Shown: in pieces, positions 1 to 8,217 of the stretch | Numbering within the stretch: the stretch's first letter is position 1 | How the letters are laid out: the number at the start of each line of letters is the position of its first letter | Origin: Mesorhizobium sp. CAU 1732 | Lineage (GTDB): Bacteria; Pseudomonadota; Alphaproteobacteria; Rhizobiales; Rhizobiaceae | DNA: 64,000 nt | Assembly (NCBI RefSeq): GCF_039888675.1 | Contig: NZ_JBDQQR010000001.1 | Location: 3,534,001-3,598,000 of the forward strand | Direction of reading: 5' to 3' | Translations under genes and position numbers: made by a program | Notes under the pieces: generated by a model | The model's input: the letters and a program-made list of their open reading frames with translations, nothing else | What the model was told of the DNA's origin: nothing | Databases searched by the model: none

Positions 1-177
1 GACCTTGGCCAGGCCGGGCAATCGCGTGATATCGACGAGGCGGCTCGGGCGCATCGCCCCGCCCTTCATCAGGTCGAGCAGATTGGTTCCGGCCGCCAGA
101 TAGGCAGCGCCGGGTTCGGACGCGGCAGCGACCGCTTCGGCGATCGAAGCGGGACGAACATAATCGAACAGGTTCAT
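1..177 (-). CDS. FAD-binding subunit of a xanthine/aldehyde dehydrogenase-type molybdoenzyme (N-terminal part only)
   Basis: The gene runs off the left edge, so only about 59 N-terminal residues are visible. They read [16 protein letters not shown], then a stretch ending LAAGTNLLDLMK. This is the usual start of the medium (FAD) subunit of molybdenum hydroxylases, where the AGGT/AGTN-type loop binds the FAD diphosphate. The start ATG (177-175) overlaps the TGA of the upstream 2Fe-2S gene in an ATGA junction, so the two are translationally coupled. By family the protein passes electrons from the 2Fe-2S subunit to an acceptor through FAD. The molybdopterin subunit would be expected next, outside the window. 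The substrate cannot be told from this fragment. Confidence 0.85.
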   Translation of the reverse strand, partial: MNLFDYVRPASIAEAVAAASEPGAAYLAAGTNLLDLMKGGAMRPSRLVDITRLPGLAKV

Positions 178-677
178 GCGACCTTCCTTTCATCGCCCGC
201 GCGGTCTTCGATGCGCTTCTGCGCGTCGAGCACGGCCTCTATGATGCCGGCATGCGCGCCGCATCGGCACAGATTGCCGCTCATGCCTTCCCGGATGCGC
301 TCGGGATCGTCGCCGGCTTCACCCTCGCGGATCAGCGCGTATGCGCTCATGATCTGGCCGGGCGTGCAGAACCCGCATTGAAACCCGTCATGGGCAATGA
401 AGGCTGCCTGGACCGGATCGAGCTGACCGTTCTCCGCCAGACCTTCGATTGTCAGGACCTCGGCGCCGTCATGGCTCACCGCCAGTGCGAGGCAGGAATT
501 GACCCGCCGGCCATCCACCAGCACCGTGCAGGCGCCGCACTGGCCGCGATCGCAGCCCTTCTTCGTTCCGGTGAGATCGAGGCGCTCGCGCAGCAGGTCG
601 AGCAGCGTGACACGCGGATCCTCGAGCGTGACGTCTCTCGCGACGCCATTGACAGTTAGGCTGATTGACAGAGTCAT
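174..677 (-). CDS. 2Fe-2S subunit of a xanthine/aldehyde dehydrogenase-type molybdoenzyme
   Basis: A 167-residue protein with both expected clusters. A plant-ferredoxin-like 2Fe-2S site uses Cys42, Cys47, Cys50 and Cys62. A C-terminal helical 2Fe-2S site uses Cys101, Cys104, Cys137 and Cys139 (CGFCTPG and NLCRCG). I chose the ATG at 677 because the family starts with a short beta strand like [12 protein letters not shown] longer reading to 800 would add an unrelated leader that crosses the operator. No Tat leader is visible, so a cytoplasmic enzyme is likely, unlike periplasmic PaoA. It is first in the operon, overlaps the FAD subunit by 4 nt, and is divergent from a TetR gene that probably represses it. 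Confidence 0.92.
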   Translation of the reverse strand: MTLSISLTVNGVARDVTLEDPRVTLLDLLRERLDLTGTKKGCDRGQCGACTVLVDGRRVNSCLALAVSHDGAEVLTIEGLAENGQLDPVQAAFIAHDGFQCGFCTPGQIMSAYALIREGEAGDDPERIREGMSGNLCRCGAHAGIIEAVLDAQKRIEDRAGDERKVA

Positions 678-805
678 GTTTGCTCCGTTCGGTGATATCT
701 GGGTGTATGTGGGCGTAGCGGGGGTCGACGGTGCGACGGCCGCTTGAGGGTCTCTCGTAAGGCGGGCACAAGAAAATGCAGCACCGCGCTCACGAAACAT
801 GTTAT

Positions 806-822
806 ACGGAGGATGCCTCCGT
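806..822. promoter_or_regulatory. Inverted repeat, probable TetR operator
   Basis: ACGGAGG-ATG-CCTCCGT is a perfect 7-bp inverted repeat with a 3-bp spacer. It lies in the 177-bp gap between the divergent molybdoenzyme operon and the TetR gene at 855. Its size and place are typical of a TetR-family operator controlling both directions. Binding is inferred. Confidence 0.7.
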
Positions 823-854
823 TTTGCAAGCGAAAATTGGGGATTACAGATCAG

Positions 855-1445
855 ATGGGACTGGAGCGCGAAAAGACAAGCCGTAAACCCCGCGCGGACT
901 CCCTGCGAAACCGCGAGCTTCTGCTCGTCGCCGCGCGGGATGTCTTCTCAGCCGGCGGCCCCGACGCGAGCCTCGAAGCCGTGGCCAGGTCTGCAGGCGT
1001 CGGCATCGGTACGCTCTATCGCCACTTCCCGACCCGCGAAGCGCTGTTCCAAGCCGTCTACCGTCGCGAGATCGACCAGCTCGTCGAGCTCGGCACGACG
1101 CTCGCGGCGGAAGCCCCACCGCTTGAAGCGCTGCGCCGCTGGCTCCACGCGAACATCGGAATGGTGGCCACCAAGAAGGGCATGCTCGCGGCACTCGCGC
1201 CGGCGGCCAACAGTTCGACACAGCTCTATGCCGATTCATCGGCTCGCCTTGCGAATTCGGTCGGCACTCTGATGGCAGCCGCGATCACGGAGGGAGAAAT
1301 CCGCGACGACATCGCGCCCGAGGACGTCATGCGTGCCCTGATCGGCATGTGCTACACCCGCGACCAGCCCGGCTGGCAGGACACCGTCATCCGGCTCGTC
1401 GATGTCTTCGTCGACGGGCTGCGCTTGAGACAGCCCACACAGTAG
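855..1445 (+). CDS. TetR/AcrR family transcriptional regulator
   Basis: A 196-residue protein. The N-terminal helix-turn-helix spans roughly residues 20-65 and ends in GVGIGTLYRHFPTREALFQAV, a textbook TetR recognition helix. The C-terminal half is a helical ligand-binding domain resembling SbtR-type regulators. The ATG at 855 is preferred over one at 744 because the upstream extension would read through the operator at 806-822 and is not protein-like. It is divergent from the 2Fe-2S/FAD subunit genes, so local repression of that operon is the simplest reading. The ligand is unknown, possibly an aldehyde or heterocycle used by the enzyme. Confidence 0.9.
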   Translation: MGLEREKTSRKPRADSLRNRELLLVAARDVFSAGGPDASLEAVARSAGVGIGTLYRHFPTREALFQAVYRREIDQLVELGTTLAAEAPPLEALRRWLHANIGMVATKKGMLAALAPAANSSTQLYADSSARLANSVGTLMAAAITEGEIRDDIAPEDVMRALIGMCYTRDQPGWQDTVIRLVDVFVDGLRLRQPTQ

Positions 1446-1711
1446 CCATAGCCGGACGCTGCCGAGAGGCCCCGGGTTTCCCGCTCGCATCATTCATTTG
1501 AATGACGCGCAAGCCGCGATCCTCTTCTAACGTTTGGTGCAGGCCTACCATTTCACATGTCGCAGGTTCCTGCCCCCTCGTAGACCATCACCCGAAGCGT
1601 GGCGTGATGCGATCGTCGAGAGCGAAGCCGGATCGAAGCGGGACGTGATCAACGATGGCCTTCGCGCTTTCGGTCATGACCTTCCGCAATCCGGAACCTG
1701 GAGAGATTCCT

Positions 1712-3436
1712 ATGGCAAAGTTTAGCTTTCTGAACACGAGCGGCATGGCGATCACGACAGGGCCTGCCGTGTCCCAGACGATAACCTCGAGCGTCACCGG
1801 AACGGTCACGGATGTCAGCGTATCGCTGAACGGACTGAGCCACACCTTTGGCGACGATCTGGACATGCTGCTGGTCGGGCCGAACGGCACGAACAATCTC
1901 ATGTTCATGTCGGATGTCGGGGGCAGTACGGATTTCGTGGGTGACGTCCTGACGATCACCGATGCCGTCGCCGAGCGCATGCCTGACGGCACAGCCATCG
2001 GCTCCGGCGCCTACAAGCCCACGAACTTCAACGCCAGCGCTCCGGAAACCGATGCCTCATTCGGCTCTGCGACGGGTGGCATCGTCTCACCCGGGCCAGT
2101 CGGAGGGGGAACGTTCGCGTCCGCGTTCGGCGGATCGTCCGCATCGGGCAACTGGACCCTCTACGTCGCCGACGATCTGGCGGGAGACGATGGCAGCATC
2201 ACCTCCTGGGGCATCACGATCACGATCGCGGGAACTGCCGCGGCGGTTTCGGGAACCGGCGGCGCAGACAGCTTCTCACTCGTATGGACCGGAGCCACGA
2301 CCGGCTTCTACCGCCTGAACGGCGCGACGGTTCAGTTCAGCGACGTCACGGCGTTCAGCTTCGATGGCGGATCGGGCAACGATACGATCGTTGCCGGCAG
2401 TGGCAACGAAGTCGTCAACGATGGCGATGGCGTGGATCTTGTCCAGTTGGGCAACGGCAACGACACCCTGATCATGGGCGACTCGTTTGCCGGCGGCGAC
2501 AGCTATGACGGCGGCGGCGGCATCGACACCTTCGACGCAAGCGCATTCTCCTGGGGCACGGCCGTCACGATCGACCTCACCGCTCAGAACTGGAGCTATT
2601 CCGGCGGCAGCGAATCGATCATCGGTTTCGAAAACATCAGGGGCGCAAACGACTTCGGAGGCAATCTGGAGACCCTTCGCGGCAACGCCCTCAACAACAG
2701 CATCTTCGGCAATGGCGGCAACGACGCTCTCTTCGGGATGGATGGCGACGACCTGCTCGACGGCGGCGCCGGCGCGGACTCGATGACCGGCGGCACCGGC
2801 AGTGACATCTATGTCGTCGCCGCGGCCGGCGACCAGACGATCGAACTCTTGAACGAGGGCACCGATACCGTTCGCAGCTACATCAACTGGACCCTCGGCG
2901 CGAACGTCGAACGCCTGGAACTGCTGGGTTCCGCGGCCAACGGAACCGGCAACGCGCTGAACAACACACTTGTGGGCAACTCCCTCGCCAATGTCATGAA
3001 TGGCGGCGACGGTCAGGACTACATCATTACCGGTGCGGGCCGCGACACGCTGAACGGCGGCAACGGTAACGATACGCTCGTCGGTGGCGCGGGCGGCGAT
3101 ACGATGAATGGCGGCGCGAACAACGACACCTTCCTCTACCTCGCGCTGTCGGACAGCGGCGTCGGCGCGACGAACCGCGATTCGATCAATGCGTTCGTGC
3201 ACGGCCAGGACAAGATTAACCTCGCCGCGCTGGACGCCAACGCAGGCGCGGCCGGCAACCAGGCATTTTCCTTCATCGGCACGGGTGGCTTTTCGGGCGT
3301 CGCGGGCCAGTTGCGCTACGCGGCCTACGGCAGCACCTGCATTATCGATGCGGATGTGAACGGAGATAAGGTCGCCGACTTCCAGATCGCCGTCAGCGGA
3401 ACCAATTTCATGACGGGAACCGATTTTATCCTCTGA
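1712..3436 (+). CDS. Secreted P-domain / RTX calcium-binding repeat protein
   Basis: A 574-residue protein. Residues about 15-175 form a proprotein-convertase-type P (Homo B) domain: a beta sandwich with DLDMLLVGPNGT and the closing GNWTLYVADD...WGITI. From about residue 215 on there are RTX nonapeptide repeats of the GGxGxDxUx kind (GGSGNDTI, GNGGNDAL, GGAGADSM, NGGNGNDTL). The end resembles the serralysin C-terminal domain and finishes in DFIL, as in type I (ABC) secretion signals. There is no Sec signal peptide. The start ATG at 1712 has GGAGAG six bases upstream, and an earlier in-frame ATG at 1655 lacks this. No protease domain is present although P domains usually accompany one, so its role (adhesin, matrix or S-layer-like) is open. 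The matching secretion genes are not in this window. Confidence 0.88.
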   Translation: MAKFSFLNTSGMAITTGPAVSQTITSSVTGTVTDVSVSLNGLSHTFGDDLDMLLVGPNGTNNLMFMSDVGGSTDFVGDVLTITDAVAERMPDGTAIGSGAYKPTNFNASAPETDASFGSATGGIVSPGPVGGGTFASAFGGSSASGNWTLYVADDLAGDDGSITSWGITITIAGTAAAVSGTGGADSFSLVWTGATTGFYRLNGATVQFSDVTAFSFDGGSGNDTIVAGSGNEVVNDGDGVDLVQLGNGNDTLIMGDSFAGGDSYDGGGGIDTFDASAFSWGTAVTIDLTAQNWSYSGGSESIIGFENIRGANDFGGNLETLRGNALNNSIFGNGGNDALFGMDGDDLLDGGAGADSMTGGTGSDIYVVAAAGDQTIELLNEGTDTVRSYINWTLGANVERLELLGSAANGTGNALNNTLVGNSLANVMNGGDGQDYIITGAGRDTLNGGNGNDTLVGGAGGDTMNGGANNDTFLYLALSDSGVGATNRDSINAFVHGQDKINLAALDANAGAAGNQAFSFIGTGGFSGVAGQLRYAAYGSTCIIDADVNGDKVADFQIAVSGTNFMTGTDFIL

Positions 3437-3635
3437 TGCCCGCAGGGCGGTACGAGGTTCTCTGCGGTCCGATTCGGGCCGCGGAGGGCCTTCGGACGGT
3501 GTCGGGGGAGATCAACGAAAACGGATGTGTACGGCAGGTCTTGAAAAGGGCCTGTGGGCACCGCTGCGCAATCAGACTGCGCCGCCTCGATCAGGCTCTG
3601 AAAATTTCCTATAAAATCAAATATTTATGGAAAAA

Positions 3636-3711
3636 TGGTGGGCCCGGGAGGACTCGAACCCCCAACCAAGCGGTTATGAGCCGCCGGCTCTAACCATTGA
3701 GCTACAGGCCC
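3636..3711 (-). tRNA. tRNA-Ile2 (CAU anticodon, probable lysidine-modified)
   Basis: On the minus strand a 76-nt cloverleaf can be folded, with encoded CCA at 3638-3636. The acceptor stem is GGGCCUG/CGGGCCC, the anticodon stem GGCGG/CCGCU, and the T arm GGGGG-TTCGAGT-CCTCC. The anticodon loop is CTCATAA, giving CAU. The CTCATAA loop followed by CGCTTGGT matches tRNA-Ile2 rather than initiator or elongator Met tRNA. TilS would then convert C34 to lysidine so that AUA is read. The Ile2 call is from recalled family consensus. Confidence 0.88.
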
Positions 3712-3825
3712 CACTCAGGCTGACCTAGTGGCTTTTTGTTTTGCGCACAAGCCTGTCGCCGCAATCCACCCATAATCCCCGCCTATCTCGATTCGGATGA
3801 GGGACCTTTTCTACCGGAGATTGAC

Positions 3826-4557
3826 ATGAAACGACGCCACGTGCCGCTGCTCATCGCTGCCGCGCTCGCTTTGACCTACACCGCTGCAGTGCCTGCATTC
3901 GCGCAGGACCAGAAGCAGCCCCCGCGCGTCGTCGTGGTCGGCGAAGGCGAGACCGCCATCGCGCCCGACATGGCGATCGTGACGCTTGCCGTGATGCGTG
4001 ACGCGGAGACCGCCCGCGCCGCGCTCGACCAGGCCAACGAGGCGATGACCGCGGTGATCGCCGCGATGAAGGAAGCCGGCATCGAGGCGCGGGATCTGCA
4101 GACCGCCGGCCTCCAGATCAACCCACGCTACGTCTATCCGCAAAATGGCGAGGGCGAGCAGAAGCCGCGCATCGTCGGCTACGAAGTCTCGAACACGCTG
4201 ACGATCCGCGTGCGCGACATTTCCAAGGTCGGTGAGGTCATCGACGAGTCGGTCACGCTGGGCGTCAACCAGGGCGGCAGCATTTCCTTCGTCAACGACG
4301 ACCCGAGCGCGGCGATGACCGAAGCCCGCAAGCGCGCGGTCCAGGACGCCACGTCGCGCGCCCGCACGCTGGCGGAAGCTGCCGGCGTGGAGCTCGGTTC
4401 GATCATCGAACTGTCGGAACAGGCCATGACCCCGCCGCCGATGCCGATGGCCACCAAGGCGTTCCGCATGGAAGCGCAGGCCGACGCCGTGCCGGTGGAA
4501 GCGGGCGAGAACACCTACCGCGTACAGGTCAACGTGACCTTCGAGCTCAAGCAGTAG
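3826..4557 (+). CDS. SIMPL domain-containing periplasmic protein (DUF541)
   Basis: A 243-residue protein with a Sec signal peptide (MKRRH, hydrophobic core, cleavage near AFAQ at residues 22-27). The mature part is a SIMPL/DUF541 domain: VVGEGETAIAPDMAIVTLAV near the start, a central YEVSNTLTIRVRD strand, and the helix EARKRAVQDATSRARTLAEAAGVELG followed by the closing YRVQVNVTFEL. The family includes periplasmic or outer-membrane proteins linked to oxidative-stress protection, but its biochemistry is unsettled. The ATG at 3826 follows an SD-like CCGGAGA at 3814-3820. An earlier in-frame ATG at 3736 would hide the signal peptide. A strong terminator follows, so it is probably monocistronic. 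Confidence 0.9.
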   Translation: MKRRHVPLLIAAALALTYTAAVPAFAQDQKQPPRVVVVGEGETAIAPDMAIVTLAVMRDAETARAALDQANEAMTAVIAAMKEAGIEARDLQTAGLQINPRYVYPQNGEGEQKPRIVGYEVSNTLTIRVRDISKVGEVIDESVTLGVNQGGSISFVNDDPSAAMTEARKRAVQDATSRARTLAEAAGVELGSIIELSEQAMTPPPMPMATKAFRMEAQADAVPVEAGENTYRVQVNVTFELKQ

Positions 4558-4584
4558 GCGCAAAGTCGCTGCGCATGAACGAAG

Positions 4585-4616
4585 AACGCCGGCGGAAATC
4601 CCGCCGGCGTTTTTCG
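4585..4616. terminator. Rho-independent terminator, probably bidirectional
   Basis: AACGCCGGCGG (4585-4595) and CCGCCGGCGTT (4601-4611) form a perfect 11-bp stem with a 5-nt loop, followed by TTT on the plus strand. It lies between the convergent SIMPL gene and the small secreted-protein gene, so it may serve both. Confidence 0.85.
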
Positions 4617-4638
4617 TTTCAGTACAGTCTTGGGCGCG

Positions 4639-5007
4639 TCAGCGGATGACCGGGCAACCCCGCTCATTGGCGAAGGTGACGCGGGCGAATTGGCGCCCAT
4701 GCGTGCGGCCCTCGACCCGCACCACGCGGCGATTTTCATGGATGATACGGGCATGGCGAAGACCCATGCGCGATGCCTTGCTGACGGCCTGGCGCGCCCC
4801 GCAGCGTCCCGCGCGGTACGACGGGCGGTGCCTGTCGCGAACGGTATGAACGCCGCGATCGTTGAAGTGGAAGCCGATGCTCGGGCCTGCATGGCCGGAG
4901 CCGAAGCCGAGATAGACGCTGTTGCTCTGCGCCTGCGCGGGAATGGCGGCGAGCGTACCGACTGCGATGAGGGCCGAAAGGGCGGCGGTCTTGAATTTGG
5001 CGAACAT
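4639..5007 (-). CDS. Small secreted basic protein of unknown function
   Basis: A 122-residue protein starting MFAKFKTAALSAL with a clear Sec signal peptide ending near PAQAQ (residues 24-28). The mature part is short, rich in Arg, His and Gly, and has two cysteines (AGRCGARQAV and GCPVIR) that could pair in the periplasm. The ATG at 5007 follows GGAGAGACCGCC, and a longer reading would put the signal peptide internally. I do not recognise the family with certainty; small proteins of this layout occur in Hyphomicrobiales. It is convergent with the SIMPL gene across a shared terminator. Confidence 0.75.
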   Translation of the reverse strand: MFAKFKTAALSALIAVGTLAAIPAQAQSNSVYLGFGSGHAGPSIGFHFNDRGVHTVRDRHRPSYRAGRCGARQAVSKASRMGLRHARIIHENRRVVRVEGRTHGRQFARVTFANERGCPVIR

Positions 5008-5137
5008 GGCGGTCTCTCCGGTTTCTGTCGCGTTTCGATGTCGCGAAGATGCCAGACCCAACCTGAACGCGTAGCGAACTGCCCGTTCATTTACAGTTCA
5101 GCTTCGTGGTTCAGCCGAGATACCGCAGCCGGAACGA

Positions 5138-5551
5138 TCAGCCCTTCGAGACCTGTGCGATCCAGTCGGTGAGGTTGTAGTAGGTCGTCACCCGCGAGAT
5201 CAGCCCGTCATCGACTTCGAAGAAGATGCCGGCGGCAAGCGAATAGGTCTGGCCGTTCGCCTCGGGAAGCCCCTCCGCCGTCGAGAGATACGTGCCGCGC
5301 ACGGTGAATTCGGCAGCGCCCCGGCTTCCGCCCTGCCCCGCCATCACCACCACGTCCGACAGTTCTTCCTTGTAATGGCGGTCCATCATGCCGAGGAACC
5401 AGCGGAACGCATCCTTGCCGATCTCCCGCCCGCCCTGGTTGATGTCGTGGGCGACATCGTCGGACAGGCAGGCGAGCATGCCCTCGCTGTCGCTCGCGTT
5501 GAAGGCGGCGATATAGCGTTCGATCAACGCGACGGTTTCGGCTTCACTCAT
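5138..5551 (-). CDS. SnoaL/NTF2-like protein, ketosteroid isomerase-related
   Basis: A 137-residue single-domain protein of the NTF2-like alpha+beta barrel: N-terminal helix ALIERYIAAFNASDSEGML, then CLSDDVAHDINQGG, and a C-terminal strand pair GLISRVTTYYNLTDWI. It resembles the conserved ketosteroid isomerase-related family whose members share the HDINQG segment and the YYNL...W end. The cavity could bind a small hydrophobic molecule, but no reaction can be assigned. Length is normal. Its neighbour upstream on the same strand is the YcgN-like gene, about 50 bp away. Confidence 0.8.
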   Translation of the reverse strand: MSEAETVALIERYIAAFNASDSEGMLACLSDDVAHDINQGGREIGKDAFRWFLGMMDRHYKEELSDVVVMAGQGGSRGAAEFTVRGTYLSTAEGLPEANGQTYSLAAGIFFEVDDGLISRVTTYYNLTDWIAQVSKG

Positions 5552-5601
5552 GGGGTCTGGCCATCCTCATCCTGGAGATCGTCATGTCAGTACGCCACAG
5601 C

Positions 5602-6048
5602 CTACGGTTCGCCGTCGAGCATGTGGTCGAAATAATCCTCGACATCGTCCAACTCATCTTCGGCCGCCGTCACCCGGCCACGCATCGAAACGCCCGCCGC
5701 GTGGACGGTGTCGCGGCTGCCTGACACCAGATGGTGCCACCAGTAGAGGTCGCGGCCTTCCGCGACGAGCCTGTACGCGCAGGTGCTCGGCAGCCAGCTT
5801 ATCGTGCGGACGTTCTGCGGTGTGAGCTGGACGCAGTCCGCCACTTCGGCCTGGCGGTTCTCGTAGTCGCGGCAGCGGCAAGCGCCCGCGTCGAACAGCC
5901 TGCATCCCACGCTGGTGAAGTGGATATCGCCGGTATCCTCATCCTCGAGCTTGGACAGGCAGCACTTTCCGCAGCCGTCGCACAGCGCCTCCCACTCGGT
6001 GGGCGACATCGTCTCGAGGGTCTTTTGTTTCCAGTAGGGCAGCGTCAT
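5602..6048 (-). CDS. YcgN family cysteine-cluster protein (UPF0260)
   Basis: A 148-residue protein starting [20 protein letters not shown]. Cysteines are arranged as CDGCGKCCL near residues 23-30, then CRLFD and CRCRDYENR, and a later DCVQLTP and STCAYRL. This is the layout of the UPF0260/YcgN and YkgJ-like cysteine-cluster proteins, thought to bind zinc or an Fe-S cluster. WWHHLVSGS and the acidic C-terminus are also typical. Function is unknown across the family. The ATG at 6048 matches the conserved family start; a longer reading to 6159 would add an unrelated leader. Confidence 0.9.
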   Translation of the reverse strand: MTLPYWKQKTLETMSPTEWEALCDGCGKCCLSKLEDEDTGDIHFTSVGCRLFDAGACRCRDYENRQAEVADCVQLTPQNVRTISWLPSTCAYRLVAEGRDLYWWHHLVSGSRDTVHAAGVSMRGRVTAAEDELDDVEDYFDHMLDGEP

Positions 6049-6215
6049 GGATGCCGGTTTGAGCGCTCCGGCGGCGCTGGTCAAGCCGGCATGTGCCCGA
6101 CACGGTTTTGCCGCAGGAAAGCCCGCATTTCGCCCATCACGATATGAAAGTGGAACCAACTGCCGGGATTGGTGTTGCCGTGCTGTTGGGACGACCCGGA
6201 CAGGAGACGATACCT

Positions 6216-8126
6216 ATGAAGAACCGTGCACGCATTATTGCGGGTACAGCGCTCGCGCTGGTGATGGCGGCGGGCAACGCAACGGCTGCTCCGCAGTCAG
6301 GCGTCCGCGTGAATGGCATCGGCGTTGGCGATTTCGCTGCCGCACCCGATGCGACCTTGAACACTGGACCCGTTCTTCTCGCTCAGAGCGAGCAGCCGAC
6401 GGAAGAGGAATTGAAGCGTCAGCGCCAGCAGGAAAAAGGCGGAGGGGCTGAAGAAGCACCCGCCGAGGAAGCGCCTGCCGCCGAAGAGGCCCCTGCGCCG
6501 CAGGAAGCGCCTCCTGCCGAGGAGGCTCCAGCCGTTGAAGAGCCACCGGTAGAGGAAGCGCCTGCCCAGCAGGAGGCACCGCCCGAGGAAGCCCCTGCCG
6601 CTGAAGAGGCTCCCACGCCCGAGCCACAGGCTGAAGAACCAGCTCCTGCTCCGCAAGAAGCCCCGGCAGCCGAGGAAGCTCCCGCTGCGGAAGAAGCACC
6701 TCCCGTAGAGGAGGCTCCTGCCCCCGAGGAAGCCCCGGCCGCCGAAGAGGCTCCAGCCGAAGAAGCACCAGCGACACAGGAAGCTCCTGCCGCTGAAGAA
6801 GCTCCCGCTCCGCAGGAAGCCCCTGCAGCCGAGGAAGCCCCCGCACCGCAGGAAGCGCCTGCCGAACAGGCACCGGCAACGCAAGACGCGCCCGCTGGTG
6901 AGGCTCCCCAGCCGCCGGCCGATGCACCGGCGACCCCGCCCGCATCCGGCGAGGTGGCACCCGTGCCCGGACAGCCGCCTGCGGCCGAAGGTGAACAGCC
7001 GCCGGCTGTACCGGATCAGGCAGCTCCCGCCGAGACTGCACCTCTGGAGAGCGAAGACGGCACCCCGATCCTCGACAGCCAGAAGGGCGAGGAAGGCCAG
7101 GCCCAGCCAGGTGCCGCGGAAGCACCGGTCGATGCCGGTCCGCCGCCCACCACCGATGTGGAAGCGCGCGAATCTGCCCAGCCGACCGAAATCATCCCGG
7201 TGATGCAGGAGGAAGGCCGCCGTATCGAGCGTCGTGAAGGGCGCCGCGAGCGGCGCGAAGGCACCGACGTGCTGCGCGAGATCGGCGATCGCGTCGTCAT
7301 CCAGTTCAACAACCAGACGATCGTTGAAAGCAACGATCATGGTCGTGTCGAACGCGATGCGAGCGAGGTCTACTACGACGAACTGCCACGCGGCAGGACG
7401 CGTGAGACGATCGTCCGTGAGAACGGCGTCCAGGTCGTCACCATCCGCGACCGGTACGGCGACATCATCCGTCGTTCGCGTATCACGCCGGATGGTCGCG
7501 AATACGTGCTGGTCTATGCAGGCGACCGTGACGACGATCGCGACGGACCGCGCGAATGGCGCGATCCCGCGCTCGACCTTCCGCCGCTGCGCCTGACCAT
7601 TCCGGTCAACGAGTACATCCTCGATGCCGAAACAGTGGACGACCCGGATGTGTATTACGACTTCTTCGAACAGCCGCCTGTGGAGCGTGTCCGTCGCCTC
7701 TACACGGTCGACGAGGTGAAGTACTCGGCCCGTGTCCGCGACAGCGTCCGTCGCATCGATCTCGATACGATCACCTTCGAGTTTGGTGCGGCAACGATCG
7801 CCGAAAGCGAGGTCTCACGTCTTGAGGGCGTGGCCACCGCGATGGAGCGCCTGCTGGAGAAAAACCCGGCGGAAACGTTCCTCATCGAGGGCCATACCGA
7901 TGCGGTCGGGTCCAACGTGGCCAATTTGGCCCTGTCGGACCAGCGTGCCGAAGCGGTCGCGACCGCCCTGACCAACGTGTTCGGCATTCCGCCGGAGAAT
8001 CTGGTTACGCAGGGCTATGGCGAGGAATACCTCAAGATCAACACGGAAGAGCCGGAGCGTGAAAACCGACGCGTCGCGATGCGCCGCATCACGCCTCTGG
8101 TCGCGCCGATGGCGAGCAACCAGTAG
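6216..8126 (+). CDS. OmpA-family outer-membrane protein with long Pro-Glu-Ala repeat region
   Basis: A 636-residue protein. A Sec signal peptide (MKNRARIIAGTALALV, ending near NATA) is followed by a low-complexity region at about residues 74-225 built from dozens of EEAPA/QEAPA units, then a Pro-rich stretch to about residue 330 and an Arg-rich segment (RRIERREGRRERREG). The C-terminal 120 residues are an OmpA/MotB peptidoglycan-binding domain (FEFGAATIAESEV, LIEGHTDAVGS, LSDQRAEAVATAL, GYGEEYLK, NRRVAMRR). The likely role is tethering the outer membrane to peptidoglycan, with the repeat as a spacer across the periplasm. The ATG at 6216 follows CAGGAGACG. The repeat is prone to length change and to assembly error. 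Confidence 0.9.
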   Translation: MKNRARIIAGTALALVMAAGNATAAPQSGVRVNGIGVGDFAAAPDATLNTGPVLLAQSEQPTEEELKRQRQQEKGGGAEEAPAEEAPAAEEAPAPQEAPPAEEAPAVEEPPVEEAPAQQEAPPEEAPAAEEAPTPEPQAEEPAPAPQEAPAAEEAPAAEEAPPVEEAPAPEEAPAAEEAPAEEAPATQEAPAAEEAPAPQEAPAAEEAPAPQEAPAEQAPATQDAPAGEAPQPPADAPATPPASGEVAPVPGQPPAAEGEQPPAVPDQAAPAETAPLESEDGTPILDSQKGEEGQAQPGAAEAPVDAGPPPTTDVEARESAQPTEIIPVMQEEGRRIERREGRRERREGTDVLREIGDRVVIQFNNQTIVESNDHGRVERDASEVYYDELPRGRTRETIVRENGVQVVTIRDRYGDIIRRSRITPDGREYVLVYAGDRDDDRDGPREWRDPALDLPPLRLTIPVNEYILDAETVDDPDVYYDFFEQPPVERVRRLYTVDEVKYSARVRDSVRRIDLDTITFEFGAATIAESEVSRLEGVATAMERLLEKNPAETFLIEGHTDAVGSNVANLALSDQRAEAVATALTNVFGIPPENLVTQGYGEEYLKINTEEPERENRRVAMRRITPLVAPMASNQ

Positions 8127-8168
8127 TTCCCTGCCCCGTTCCCGATATCGGGAACTTGGCGAGAGAGT

Positions 8169-8196
8169 CCGGCCGCCCCACGGCCGGGCTTTTTTT
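8169..8196 (+). terminator. Rho-independent terminator of the OmpA-family gene
   Basis: CCGGCCG (8169-8175), loop CCCCA, then CGGCCGG (8181-8187) and GC followed by a run of seven T. This is a classic intrinsic terminator 43 bp after the stop codon. Confidence 0.9.
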
Positions 8197-8217
8197 GTCC
8201 CAGTGTCTGAAATCGCT

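Noticed and set aside
1534..1725. A 63-codon frame before the RTX gene
   Set aside because: No SD or family; it overlaps the RBS and start of the RTX gene.
6235..7340. Long open frames opposite the Pro-Glu-Ala repeat
   Set aside because: The repeat DNA (GAAGCGCCTGCC-like units) has few stops in any frame, so these frames come from the repeat itself.
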